From NCBI RefSeq assembly GCF_000764665.1, contig NZ_JRGM01000149.1, positions 1 through 48,189 of the forward strand: 48,189 bases of DNA, read 5' to 3'. This stretch comes from Aeromonas lacus. GTDB taxonomy: Bacteria > Pseudomonadota > Gammaproteobacteria > Enterobacterales > Aeromonadaceae. Below the pieces are notes generated by a model. The model saw only the letters and a program-made list of their open reading frames with translations. It was not told the origin of the DNA and made no database searches. Position 1 is the stretch's first letter; each line of letters starts with the position of its first letter. This document shows positions 16,601 to 24,622 of the stretch, one piece after another. Made by a program: the position numbers and the translations under genes.

Positions 16601-18235
16601 ATGACAATGAAACAGGGAACGTTGCGTTATGGCGGCCTCATCGGGGCCGCCCTGTTACTCGCCGCTTGCGGCGGCAGTGGAAGTTCTGGCGGGGGGAGTA
16701 CGCCTCCCGTCGTCAATCCGCCGGTCACTCACCCTCCGGTCGCCACGGCCAGTCGGGCCTGCTACGGCGATGAGCAACTCGCCTGCAATCTGCGCATCTA
16801 TCAGGTGATGGTGGAGTCCTTCGTCGACGGTGATGGCAGCGCCAACTACGGCGTCGGTTACGGCCCCTCCCGCCACAACGGTGATCTGCAGGGGATCATC
16901 GACAGCCTCGACCACATCAAGAGCCTCAACGTCAACGCCATCTGGCTCACCCCCGTGTTCGACTCCTGCGCAGGGCAAGGGGGTGATGACAAGCTCGATG
17001 CCACCGGCTACTTCGCCTGCGACTTCTTCAACGTCGATCCCAACTTCGGCAGCAATGCCCAGCTGAAAAAGCTGGTGGACGGGGCGCACCAGCGCGGCCT
17101 CTACGTCTTCCTCGACGGGGTGTTTGGCCACGTCAACAAGGTGGGGGTGAGCAAGCCTTCACCGGCCGGCTTGCTGCCCGCCCTCAAGAGCGGCGGTGCC
17201 GGTTATCCGGGTCAGCTGGTGGATTACAGTCAGCCCCAGAGTCTCGCCTACTTCAAGGAGGTGGCCCGCTACTGGATCGAGCAGTACGGCATCGATGGCT
17301 GGCGCCTCGATCAGGCCTATCAGCTGAACCTCGATGAGTGGCGCGCCATTCGCCGCGAGGTGGAGCTGGCCAGCGCGGCGCGCAAGGCGGCCGGTCAGCA
17401 GTGGGGCACCCTCGGCTACATGGTGGGCGAGGTGTGGAAGGGGGCCGACGAGATCCGCGCCCAGGCTTACGGCAGCAGCGACAACCCGGCGCTCTCTTCG
17501 GCGTTCGACTTCCCGCTGCGCTATGGCCTGGTGCAGGCGCTGGCGGTGGAGGAGTCCGGCAAGGGCGGGCAGGGGGCCAGCGTGCTCGACGCCAGCTGGA
17601 ACAAGGTGGAGAATTACCCGAGCCACGCCATGCCGAACCTGATGCTGGGCAACCACGATCTGGTGCGTTTCGGCGATCTGCTGGAGCGAGGCAACTTCAA
17701 TCCGGCGGAGTACTGGCAGCGCCACAAGGCCGCCTTCAGCTTCCTCGCTGCCCGCTCCGGCCCCATCACCCTCTACTACGGCGAGGAGTTTGGCGACGAG
17801 GTGCCTGGCTTTGCCGCCAAGGTGGGCGGTGACTGCGCGGCGTTGGGACTTTGCGACGATCACGTGGCCCGCAGCGACGGCAAGGTACCCGCAGTCACCG
17901 GCTTTGTGCCGGGCAGTGAACAGGCAGAACTCAAGCAGTGGCTCAGCCAGCTGCTGGCTCTGCGTGCCAAACACCCCGCCCTCTATCAGGGGGATCGGGT
18001 CAAGCTGGTGGCCGAGGGGAGCCTCTATGGCGACATCAAGGAGACGGCGGCAGAGCAGATCGTCTACCTGCTCAACGTCTCGAGCGCGCCCCTGAGCTAT
18101 GCACTGCCGGTCGGCAAACTGCGCAGCGGCAGTGCGCTGGTGGATCTGCAGAGCGGCGAGAGTCTGGCCATCGGTGGCAGCAGCGTGACGGTGGCGTTGC
18201 CACCCCTCACCGGCCGCTTCCTGTTGCTGCAATAG
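16601..18235 (+). CDS. GH13 alpha-amylase family lipoprotein
   Basis: The 544-residue protein starts with a lipoprotein signal peptide (lipobox LLAAC, Cys23), then a Gly/Ser/Pro-rich linker (24-50) and a GH13 barrel. Region I is DGVFGH (usual DVVxNH, with Asn replaced by Gly), region II is GWRLDQAYQL (nucleophile Asp), region III is VGEVWKG (acid/base Glu) and region IV is LGNHDLVRFG (transition-state Asp). A C-terminal beta domain follows. It should hydrolyse alpha-1,4 glucans or maltodextrins at the cell surface or in the periplasm, tethered by lipid. The ATG at 16601 follows GGGA; ATG 16607 is possible. No maltodextrin transport or mal regulator gene is nearby, and a link to the upstream copper receptor is not evident. 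Confidence 0.92.
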   Translation: MTMKQGTLRYGGLIGAALLLAACGGSGSSGGGSTPPVVNPPVTHPPVATASRACYGDEQLACNLRIYQVMVESFVDGDGSANYGVGYGPSRHNGDLQGIIDSLDHIKSLNVNAIWLTPVFDSCAGQGGDDKLDATGYFACDFFNVDPNFGSNAQLKKLVDGAHQRGLYVFLDGVFGHVNKVGVSKPSPAGLLPALKSGGAGYPGQLVDYSQPQSLAYFKEVARYWIEQYGIDGWRLDQAYQLNLDEWRAIRREVELASAARKAAGQQWGTLGYMVGEVWKGADEIRAQAYGSSDNPALSSAFDFPLRYGLVQALAVEESGKGGQGASVLDASWNKVENYPSHAMPNLMLGNHDLVRFGDLLERGNFNPAEYWQRHKAAFSFLAARSGPITLYYGEEFGDEVPGFAAKVGGDCAALGLCDDHVARSDGKVPAVTGFVPGSEQAELKQWLSQLLALRAKHPALYQGDRVKLVAEGSLYGDIKETAAEQIVYLLNVSSAPLSYALPVGKLRSGSALVDLQSGESLAIGGSSVTVALPPLTGRFLLLQ

Positions 18236-18254
18236 CGCGACCACGACCCAATGC

Positions 18255-18281
18255 AAAGGGCTCCATAACGGAGCCCTTTTT
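18255..18281. terminator. Terminator after the amylase gene
   Basis: AAAGGGCTCC (18255-18264) and GGAGCCCTTT (18270-18279) form a perfect 10-bp stem with a T run. A-rich bases on the other side suggest it also serves the convergent minus-strand unit. Confidence 0.85.
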
Positions 18282-18308
18282 CATGGCGATGCCCGTTGCG
18301 ACGTCGTC

Positions 18309-18842
18309 CTACTTCTCGATGCCGCTGCCCAGATCATCCGGGCGGGGAGCGGCTGGTGGGTGACCATTGCCATTGCGCCAGCTCTCCAGCCGGTTGTGTA
18401 CCCCGCGGCGCAGGCTCTTGAAGCTGGTCTCCAGATAGTCGACGCCGACCAGAATGGAGAGGGTGACGCCGGTGAGCAGCAGCGCCTGATGGAGCATCTG
18501 CATGCCGATGAGGGCGCCGAGGGCGGCCAACATCCAGACAGTGGCGGCGGAGGTGACCCCCAGTACCTGACCATCCCGGGTCATCATCACCCCGGCGCCG
18601 AGAAAGCCGATGCCGGTGATAAGTTGGCCCAGTACCCGCGCCTGATCGGCACTCTGGGGGCTGAGGGCGGCACCGATGGCGAGAAAGCAGTAGGTGCCGA
18701 GGATGATGAGCGAGGAGGTGCGGATGCCGACCGGCTTGCCGCGCAGCTGGCGCTCCAGCCCCACCAGAGTGCCACACACCAGACAGACCAGGATGTTTTC
18801 CCAGCCAAGGGGCGCAATGTCCCACCAATCAGTCGTCATCAT
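18309..18842 (-). CDS. MgtC/SapB family membrane protein
   Basis: The 177-residue inner-membrane protein has about four to five helices and the conserved MgtC core: GTLVGLERQLRGKPVGIRTSS near residue 25, then GIGFLGAGVM and GVTSAATVWMLAALG. The family includes Salmonella MgtC, which modulates ATP synthase and supports growth in low Mg2+, but most family members are short housekeeping forms without the MgtC C-terminal ACT-like domain. This one lacks that domain, so SapB-like is safer. The ATG at 18842 follows GAGG at 5 nt; GTG 18848 would leave no room. It starts 27 nt after the ATP-grasp gene on the same strand, so they are probably one transcript. Confidence 0.88.
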   Translation of the reverse strand: MMTTDWWDIAPLGWENILVCLVCGTLVGLERQLRGKPVGIRTSSLIILGTYCFLAIGAALSPQSADQARVLGQLITGIGFLGAGVMMTRDGQVLGVTSAATVWMLAALGALIGMQMLHQALLLTGVTLSILVGVDYLETSFKSLRRGVHNRLESWRNGNGHPPAAPRPDDLGSGIEK

Positions 18843-18869
18843 ATCCACCTCTGCAATCGATGCTTGTTG

Positions 18870-20312
18870 TTATCCGGCCGCGCTCTGCCCCCGGTTCTCC
18901 AGCCGCTGGCGGAAAGCCCGGGCGAGGCGCTCGTAGAGGTCCTTTGCCTCTCTGTCCTCAATATCGCCACGTATCCAGGGATTGTCGATGATTTCCAGCA
19001 GCACGCAGTCACGCCCCTGCTGGCGCAGATCGACCCCGAACAGGCCGTTGCCGAGCTGATGAACGGCGCGGCGGGCGGTCTGCAACACCCGCTCCGGCAC
19101 CTCATTGAGCGGCAGCGCCTCGATCCGGCTCATGTCGAGGGGGTGCTTGCGGCGGCGGATGCGGTTGCCGGGCTCGGGCCGGAAACGGCGGCAGGCAAAC
19201 AGCGGCGAGCCATCGAGAAAGCCGATGCGCCAGTCGAACTCGGCGGGGATCCGGCTCTGCACCAGCAGCAGGGCGGATCTCCCCAGCCCCTCGTCCAACA
19301 GGCGAGCCAGCTGCTGCTCGTCGCTGGCCATGGCGAGATCCCGCCCCTGCGCCCCGTCGGGTACCTTCACCATCAGCGGCAGGCCGAGCCGCTGCACCAG
19401 CTCGTCAACGTGGTGGCGGCCGCGGCGGGTCACCACCATGGTGGGCGGCATGGGCACCCCGCTGCGTACCATCAGCTCGTAGAGATAGAGCTTGTTGCTG
19501 CAGGCGAGGATGGCGCGGGAGCTGTCGATCACCGGCATCTTCAGCTGTTCGGCGCGGCGGGCAAATTCGAAGGTGTAGTGGCCGACCGCTGTCTCGGAGC
19601 GCAGCCAGAGGGTGTCGAACTCCGGCAGCCGCTCGATGGCGGACGGCGCCAGGATCTCTGCCCGGATCCCCTGCGCCGCGGCCGCTTTGATAAAGCGATC
19701 CAGCGCCACTGCATCACTGCTGGCGCGGCCGTCGTTGGGGTCGACCAGAATGGCGAGCTGATAGAGCGGCGCTGCCTGCTCCTCGTCGCCGGTCCCCACC
19801 AGTGCCTGGGCGTGGTGCAGCATCAGCTCTTTCTCGCTTGGGCTCAGCGCCAGCGGCGACAGGCTCTGCTGCTGGCGCACCGACCAGCCGTGGCGGCCGC
19901 GCTTGAGGGTCAGCTCCTGCAGCGGCAGCTGGCTGAGGCCGTAGTAGTAGCGGGCCAGCCCCGCCAGCTCGCTCTGTTCGCACTGGCCGAAGATGGCGCG
20001 TACCCGGATTCGGTCCTCGCTCTGCTGGGCCAGCCAGCCCTGCAATTTTCGCCACAGCTTGGCCGGTGGCTGTTGGGGTTGCAACTGGCTGATGGCCTGC
20101 AAACCCGGCAGACAGTGGTGGCCGCGGGCCTGGGCCAGCAGTGAGCAGTAGTAGCCAGCGCTCAGGTGTTCCAGATTGCGGCAGAGGTTGATGATGCGGG
20201 GGCGGCCGCCGGTGGTGGGCACCCCGTGTTGCAGGTAGGTGCGGGCAGTCAGCAGATAATCGGCATGGCAGGGCCAGTCGCCCAGCTCTTCGACGATGAC
20301 GTAGGTACTCAT
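18870..20312 (-). CDS. RimK-like ATP-grasp ligase with RLAN domain
   Basis: The 480-residue cytoplasmic protein has an N-terminal RLAN-type domain (residues ~1-160, beginning MSTYVIVEELGDW), an interdomain (~190-270), and a RimK-type ATP-grasp fold (~280-460). Typical elements are the start of the central domain (SSRAILACSNKLYLYELM), a Lys in LPLMVKVPDGAQGRDL and the Mg-binding acidic cluster LLEIIDNPWIRGD. ATP-grasp ligases of this group form amide bonds by adding amino acids to a protein or small molecule through an acyl-phosphate. The RLAN class has been proposed, from gene neighbourhoods, to work with GNAT partners in peptide modification; here a GNAT gene diverges from it. The start is ATG at 20312. 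The substrate is unknown. Confidence 0.87.
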   Translation of the reverse strand: MSTYVIVEELGDWPCHADYLLTARTYLQHGVPTTGGRPRIINLCRNLEHLSAGYYCSLLAQARGHHCLPGLQAISQLQPQQPPAKLWRKLQGWLAQQSEDRIRVRAIFGQCEQSELAGLARYYYGLSQLPLQELTLKRGRHGWSVRQQQSLSPLALSPSEKELMLHHAQALVGTGDEEQAAPLYQLAILVDPNDGRASSDAVALDRFIKAAAAQGIRAEILAPSAIERLPEFDTLWLRSETAVGHYTFEFARRAEQLKMPVIDSSRAILACSNKLYLYELMVRSGVPMPPTMVVTRRGRHHVDELVQRLGLPLMVKVPDGAQGRDLAMASDEQQLARLLDEGLGRSALLLVQSRIPAEFDWRIGFLDGSPLFACRRFRPEPGNRIRRRKHPLDMSRIEALPLNEVPERVLQTARRAVHQLGNGLFGVDLRQQGRDCVLLEIIDNPWIRGDIEDREAKDLYERLARAFRQRLENRGQSAAG

Positions 20313-20439
20313 ATTTTCGGCTCCACAGATGAAACTGCCTTAAGCGGCAGGATCCCCAGTGGGCTTCGATGCACCGGAAAGCACGACAATGGCGCGAGGG
20401 GAAACAAGAGGTTACAGTGCCTAATATTCTGCCTTGGTA

Positions 20440-20454
20440 ACTTGTGATACAAGT
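20440..20454. promoter_or_regulatory. Perfect 15-bp dyad between the ATP-grasp and GNAT genes
   Basis: ACTTGT and ACAAGT flank GAT in the 186-nt divergent promoter region, 45 nt before the GNAT start. Its length, symmetry and position suit a dimeric repressor controlling both units. No regulator is encoded next to it. Confidence 0.45.
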
Positions 20455-20498
20455 CGCATTTTTGGTGCTGAGGATAAATAACCGAACAAGGACTCCCC

Positions 20499-20978
20499 GT
20501 GTTGACCGTCCGCGCCGCCCGACCCAACGATTTGGGCGCCATCGTTAAACTGGAACGCTACTGTTTTCCTCCCGAGGTCGCCTTTGGCCGCAGTCGCTGG
20601 CACTATCTGCTCGCCCAGGCCAGAGGCCGCACCCTGCTGGTGCTGGATGAGAAGGAGCAGCTGATGGGCTATCTCTGCCTGCTGGAGCACAAGGGGTGGG
20701 ATCGCCTCATCGTGCAGACCCTCGCCATTCGCTGGACCATCCGCCGTCAGGGCTGGGCGCGGCGCCTGCTGGAGCAGGTGATCCGCGAAGGACAGGAGGC
20801 TGGCTGGGGGGCGATCCGGCTGGAGGTGGCGGATGCCAACGCCGAAGCGCTGGCGCTCTACCGTGGGCTGGGGTTCAAAGCCACCCAGCGGCTGCCCGAC
20901 TACTATGGCCTGGGTCAGCATGCCCATCGGCTGGTGCTTAAGCTGGCCGGAGAGAGGAGAGAAGAGGAGAGGGGATGA
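20499..20978 (+). CDS. GNAT family acetyltransferase
   Basis: The 159-residue cytoplasmic protein has the GNAT fold: an N-terminal RAARPNDLGAIVKLE stretch, the acetyl-CoA loop in VQTLAIRWTIRRQGWARRLLEQVI (~73-96), the VADANAEALALYRGLGFKAT motif (~111-130) and a final tyrosine-rich strand. It resembles RimI-type N-acetyltransferases in general form. The GTG start at 20499 follows AAGGA at 6 nt. Its stop overlaps the next start (ATGA), so it is translationally coupled to the DUF3624-like gene. It diverges from the RLAN/ATP-grasp gene; the two enzyme classes are known to co-occur, which suggests one acts on the product of the other. That is inference. Confidence 0.88.
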   Translation: MLTVRAARPNDLGAIVKLERYCFPPEVAFGRSRWHYLLAQARGRTLLVLDEKEQLMGYLCLLEHKGWDRLIVQTLAIRWTIRRQGWARRLLEQVIREGQEAGWGAIRLEVADANAEALALYRGLGFKATQRLPDYYGLGQHAHRLVLKLAGERREEERG

Positions 20979-21220
20979 GCTGCGACAACTGCCTCGCCAC
21001 CGCCATCAGGGCCAAGCTGGGGCGCTGCCCGCTCTGCGCCGGCCAGACCTTTGCCATCGGCCTGGTCGGCTGGCTGGTCTGGTGGTGGTGTGGCGCCGAC
21101 ACCTCGGTCAACGCCCTCACCGGTCTGCTGTTTGCGCTGGGTGGATCGGGCCTGTTGCTGCTCCATCTGGCGGTATTTATCTGGCGCAAGGCGACCGGAC
21201 GTGAATTGAGCGATGAATAA
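20975..21220 (+). CDS. DUF3624-like zinc-ribbon membrane protein
   Basis: The 81-residue protein starts with a CxxC pair (C3, C6), then a second CxxC (C18, C21) in LGRCPLCAG. This is a small zinc-ribbon-like knuckle at the cytoplasmic end. Two hydrophobic helices follow (~27-41 and ~49-69) and a basic tail (WRKATGRELSDE). It resembles the DUF3624 family of Vibrio and relatives, with no known function. The ATG overlaps the preceding stop by 4 nt and follows GGAGAGGGG, so coupling with the GNAT gene is strong. A regulatory or scaffold role in the membrane for the GNAT/ATP-grasp pair is possible but unproven. Confidence 0.75.
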   Translation: MSCDNCLATAIRAKLGRCPLCAGQTFAIGLVGWLVWWWCGADTSVNALTGLLFALGGSGLLLLHLAVFIWRKATGRELSDE

Positions 21221-21277
21221 ATCAGATTCGTTTCAACAACATAAATAACAATATCGGTTGAGATAATGGAGGTTCAG

Positions 21278-22024
21278 ATGATAGCAATGGTAACGGGCGC
21301 CTCGTCCGGTTTTGGTGAGTCCATCAGCCGTCAGCTGGTGCAGGCGGGCTACAAGGTGATCGGTACCGGCCGCCGCGCCGAGCGGCTGGCTGCGCTGGCT
21401 GACGAGCTGGGCAAGCAGTTCCTGCCGCTGGCGTTCGACGTGCAGGACAAGGCGGCCACCCGTGCTGCCATCGCCGCTCTGCCAGCCGAGTGGCGCGAGG
21501 TGGATCTGCTGGTCAACAACGCCGGTCTGGCGCTGGGGCTGGAGCCGGCCCACAAGGCGGATCTGGAAGATTGGGAGCAGATGATTGCCACCAACATCAG
21601 CGGTCTGACCCTGCTCACCCGCCTGCTGCTGCCGGGCATGGTGGCGCGCAATCGCGGCCACGTCATCAATATCGGCTCCATCGCCGGTACCTACCCCTAT
21701 CCGGGCGGCAACGTCTACGGCGCCACCAAGGCGTTCGTGAAGCAGTTCAGCCTCAACCTGCGTGCCGATCTGGCGGGCACCGCCATCCGCGTCACCAACG
21801 TGGAGCCGGGCCTGTGCGGCGGCACCGAGTTCTCCAACGTACGCTTCCACGGTGACGATGCCAAGGCGGCCTCCGTCTATCAGGGGGTGGAGGCGATCCA
21901 GCCGGAAGATATCGCCAATACCGTGCTCTGGGTGAGCCAGCAACCGGCCCATGTCAACATCAACAGCATCGAGATCATGCCGGTGGCGCAGACCTTCGGC
22001 CCGCTCAATATCAGCCGTCGCTGA
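21278..22024 (+). CDS. ydfG: NADP-dependent 3-hydroxy acid dehydrogenase YdfG
   Basis: The 248-residue SDR has the same length as E. coli YdfG and is similar throughout. The cofactor site is TGASSGFGESISRQ with TGRR for NADP binding, the NNAG motif is at LVNNAGLALG, and the catalytic set is Ser (INIGSIAGTYPY) and YGATK (Tyr, Lys). YdfG oxidises L-allo-threonine and serine and reduces malonic semialdehyde and related 3-oxo acids. The ATG at 21278 follows GGAGG at 5-6 nt and gives the family length; ATG 21266 overlaps that site and is rejected. The gene stands alone and faces the dipeptidase gene across a strong terminator. Confidence 0.95.
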   Translation: MIAMVTGASSGFGESISRQLVQAGYKVIGTGRRAERLAALADELGKQFLPLAFDVQDKAATRAAIAALPAEWREVDLLVNNAGLALGLEPAHKADLEDWEQMIATNISGLTLLTRLLLPGMVARNRGHVINIGSIAGTYPYPGGNVYGATKAFVKQFSLNLRADLAGTAIRVTNVEPGLCGGTEFSNVRFHGDDAKAASVYQGVEAIQPEDIANTVLWVSQQPAHVNINSIEIMPVAQTFGPLNISRR

Positions 22025-22044
22025 TCGCTGCATTGGCTGAAACG

Positions 22045-22070
22045 AAAGAGGCTCCCTTGGGAGCCTCTTT
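22045..22070. terminator. Bidirectional terminator between ydfG and the dipeptidase gene
   Basis: AAAGAGGCTCCC (22045-22056) and GGGAGCCTCTTT (22059-22070) form a 12-bp perfect inverted repeat with A and T at the outer ends. It sits between the two convergent stop codons. Confidence 0.85.
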
Positions 22071-22085
22071 GCGTTGGCGAGCCGA

Positions 22086-23558
22086 TTACAGGCTCATGAT
22101 CTTCTTGAACTCCTCCGGCGAATACTTCTTCTCGGTGCGCTTGGTCAGATCTGTCATCAGCTTGTAGCGCAGCGTTTTGGCCATCTGATAGGTCTGCTCC
22201 AACTGACCATAGGAGTAGTCGGCAGCCAGCCCGATGGCGGTAGCCTTGTCGCTGGCGTAGGCCTGTTTCAGGCTCTTGTCGAGCAGCGCCACCTCCTTGT
22301 AAATCTTGCTGCTCTCCTTGCTCCAGACGCCGCGCAGCAGCGGCAGGTACTTGTCCGGATCGGCGCTGGCCAGCGCGGTCAGGCTGCGGAACTGCCAGTA
22401 GGCGGAATCATCGGAGTAGCTGTCGCTGCCGGTGCGATAGGGTAGGGGGTAGGATTCCAGGGTGTTGTAGAGCGGCACCATCACGGATTCAGCCAGCACG
22501 CCGTAGCTCTGCCAGATCAATCCCTGCAGCTCTTTGGGCATCTCCTTGCGCAGCTGGATGACGTGGGATTCGAGCTGGCGATCGATGCGGATCGGCCGCT
22601 CCGCCTTGCCGGCCAGTGGCGTGCCGTCATAGGTGGCGCTCAGCAGCTTGGCCACGTCCTGCACGGCGATAGGGGCATCCGGCTTCATGAACAGCGGATA
22701 TTGCGCCTGCCGGGTCGGCTGCGGGTGGCTGGCGGTCAGCATTTTCTGGCCGAGCCACTCCCGATCCACGTTATACGGGTCAGCGATGACCCCGAACGCC
22801 TTGGCGAAGTTGAACTCTTTCGGATCGGCGTTATCCAGCAGTTTGTGCTCGCGTACGAACTCCAGCAGTTTGGGCGAGTGCAGCACATCGGCGCTGTCGA
22901 GAGCGACACCGTGGATCCGCAGGCCGTTGGCCACCATGGCGTAGCTGTCGTCCGGCACCCGTACCGCAATCCAGTGGTGGCCGGAGCCGATCTCCATCAG
23001 CCAGGCCTCGTTCACATCCGCCAGATAGAGGCTGTTGCCCTCACCGGCGCCATATTGCTCCACATAGCGGCCAAGCAGCTCGACCCCCTCTTTGGCCGTT
23101 TTGGCCTGCGGCAGGATCAGGGTCGGGATGATGGCTTCAATCACTCCCTTCTCGATTAGCGGATCCGCTTTCTGGGCCTTGTCGTTGACCTCGGCGCTGG
23201 TGGTGGCCGAGATGGCGACGTTGAACTCGTTGATGCCGCGCTCCTCGTAATACTTGCCGTCCGGGTCACTGGACGTCGCATCCCAGTCACGAATGGCGGA
23301 GTAGGCGAAAAACGCCTTGGGCATCGGCACTTCCAGCCCGTTACCCAGTTTCCAGACCTTGCCCTCATTTTGCTGCGCGGGCCGGAAGGCGAGGTACTTG
23401 TTCCAGTTGTTGACGCCAAAATCCTCGTTTCTGGCGATCATCACGCTGCCATCGGCACTGGCCCCCTTGCCGACGATAAGGCCGGTACAGGCGTCGGCAC
23501 TGGTGCCAAGCAGGGTGAGCAGGGTGGCGGAGAGAAGACTCAAGGTGTGTTTTTTCAT
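22086..23558 (-). CDS. C69 family dipeptidase
   Basis: The 490-residue protein has a signal peptide (MKKHTLSLLSATLLTLLGTS) that should be cut after Ala23, exposing Cys24 as the N-terminal nucleophile of an Ntn hydrolase (ADACTGLIVGKGASADGS). That arrangement and the RNEDFG motif fit peptidase family C69, typified by Lactobacillus PepD and a PepDA homologue. It would act in the periplasm or outside the cell on short peptides. The lipobox is poor (Ala-Asp-Ala before Cys), so it is likely not a lipoprotein. The start is ATG at 23558; the ORF extends to 23660 but the upstream part is not signal-like. Shine-Dalgarno is weak. Confidence 0.9.
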   Translation of the reverse strand: MKKHTLSLLSATLLTLLGTSADACTGLIVGKGASADGSVMIARNEDFGVNNWNKYLAFRPAQQNEGKVWKLGNGLEVPMPKAFFAYSAIRDWDATSSDPDGKYYEERGINEFNVAISATTSAEVNDKAQKADPLIEKGVIEAIIPTLILPQAKTAKEGVELLGRYVEQYGAGEGNSLYLADVNEAWLMEIGSGHHWIAVRVPDDSYAMVANGLRIHGVALDSADVLHSPKLLEFVREHKLLDNADPKEFNFAKAFGVIADPYNVDREWLGQKMLTASHPQPTRQAQYPLFMKPDAPIAVQDVAKLLSATYDGTPLAGKAERPIRIDRQLESHVIQLRKEMPKELQGLIWQSYGVLAESVMVPLYNTLESYPLPYRTGSDSYSDDSAYWQFRSLTALASADPDKYLPLLRGVWSKESSKIYKEVALLDKSLKQAYASDKATAIGLAADYSYGQLEQTYQMAKTLRYKLMTDLTKRTEKKYSPEEFKKIMSL

Positions 23559-24023
23559 AGTTATGCCCGAAAGGTTGCGGTGGATGCGCGTCAGGGGGCG
23601 GGAGAAGCGGCCGGGAGTAACCGGACTGGGTCGGAGATCCGACGGTAGACAGGTCTGCATCTGGTTGAATTCGCAAACATATCATCCATAACGCTGCTTG
23701 CTTGCCCGATGGTGCGCCAAAATTGTATGCCTCGCTGGTTGTTTGTTTTGTGATCGACGGAGCGTTCCTGCGGTTTATATGGTGCAGTGTTTTTGGGGCA
23801 GCGGTATGTGTCGGAAATCGGGGTAAAAGCAGCGGATGAGTCATGATTCTGACGCTGCGTCGGGGCTGTAACCGCTGGCAGGCTTGCCAGAGCGGGGATC
23901 TCGACCAATCTGACAAGTTGGCCTGTAACTTGCTGGTTTTATTGTCAAAGGTGGGGCCAGACCCCATACCGCCGCATTCAGTCAGCCCGCTCCGGCGGGT
24001 CGGCACACAGAACGGGAGTCTTC
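23559..24023. other. Divergent intergenic region, dipeptidase / hypothetical gene
   Basis: This 465-nt region separates the minus-strand dipeptidase gene from the plus-strand hypothetical gene and must contain two promoters. Open frames here have atypical composition and no ribosome binding site, so I call none of them genes. I found no clear tRNA, riboswitch, terminator or regulator box. It is the longest gene-free stretch in the window. Confidence 0.6.
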
Positions 24024-24479
24024 ATGGATATCAAACCCTACAGCCAGCAGCTTGCCCAGAGCGCCTCCAACAACCGCGCCCTCGCCACCCTCAACAGTGC
24101 CAGTAGCGGTGGTCAGGGTGGTGGCTGGGAGGAGATGGTCAGCCTCTCCACCCAGCGCATGACCGGTCAGGCCCAGCAGGTGCTCACCTATGAACATCTG
24201 GCCAAGAACAGCAAGCTGCCGCCGGCGCTCGACATGAGCTCCGACAAGGGGGGCGTGGTGCAGCAGCTGGTGGACAAGGCGCTCGGGTTTGATCGCAAAA
24301 AATTCAACGAGATAGAAGACAAACTCAAGGCTATCGCCGACAACAAGAAGCTGACGCCGGAAGAGCGGGCTGAGCAGAGCAAGCCGCTCAACGAGCAGAA
24401 AGATGCGATGCTGAAAGAGGCGATGGATCGCCTGACCGGCAAGAAGAGCTCATCCAAAGATGAGGCCAAAACCGCCTGA
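24024..24479 (+). CDS. Hypothetical charged helical protein
   Basis: I do not recognise this 151-residue protein. The first 45 residues are Ser/Asn/Gly-rich (ASNNRALATLNSASSGGQGG), followed by a mixed region and, from ~85, a highly charged Lys/Glu/Asp-rich helix (FDRKKFNEIEDKLKAIADNK) and a Lys/Ser tail. There is no signal peptide or membrane segment, so it should be cytoplasmic. The ATG at 24024 follows GGGAG at 6-7 nt, and codon use fits the surrounding genes, so it is likely real. It lies 143 nt before the yqhD-type gene. The first part resembles the start of several uncharacterised flagellar or surface-linked proteins only loosely, so I give no function. Confidence 0.7.
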   Translation: MDIKPYSQQLAQSASNNRALATLNSASSGGQGGGWEEMVSLSTQRMTGQAQQVLTYEHLAKNSKLPPALDMSSDKGGVVQQLVDKALGFDRKKFNEIEDKLKAIADNKKLTPEERAEQSKPLNEQKDAMLKEAMDRLTGKKSSSKDEAKTA

Positions 24480-24504
24480 TCCCGTCACTGTTGTGTGAGA
24501 TACC

Positions 24505-24534
24505 CGGTCGGCACAGATGGGCCAGTGTCGACCG
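24505..24534 (+). other. Imperfect hairpin downstream of the hypothetical gene
   Basis: CGGTCGGCAC (24505-24514) can pair with GTGTCGACCG (24525-24534) as a 10-bp RNA stem with one G-U pair. No T run follows, so it is only a possible weak terminator or stem. Confidence 0.3.
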
Positions 24535-24622
24535 CCGATGGGCAAGCTTCTGCCACCTCTTTTGACCTCACCTCCCCACAGGCGCACAATGTCCGCGCAT
24601 TGAGCCAGTCGAGGAGTCCGCC

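Noticed and set aside
18360..20144. 594-codon plus-strand frame opposite MgtC and ATP-grasp genes
   Set aside because: It crosses two convincing minus-strand genes and their junction, with no start signal or family resemblance.
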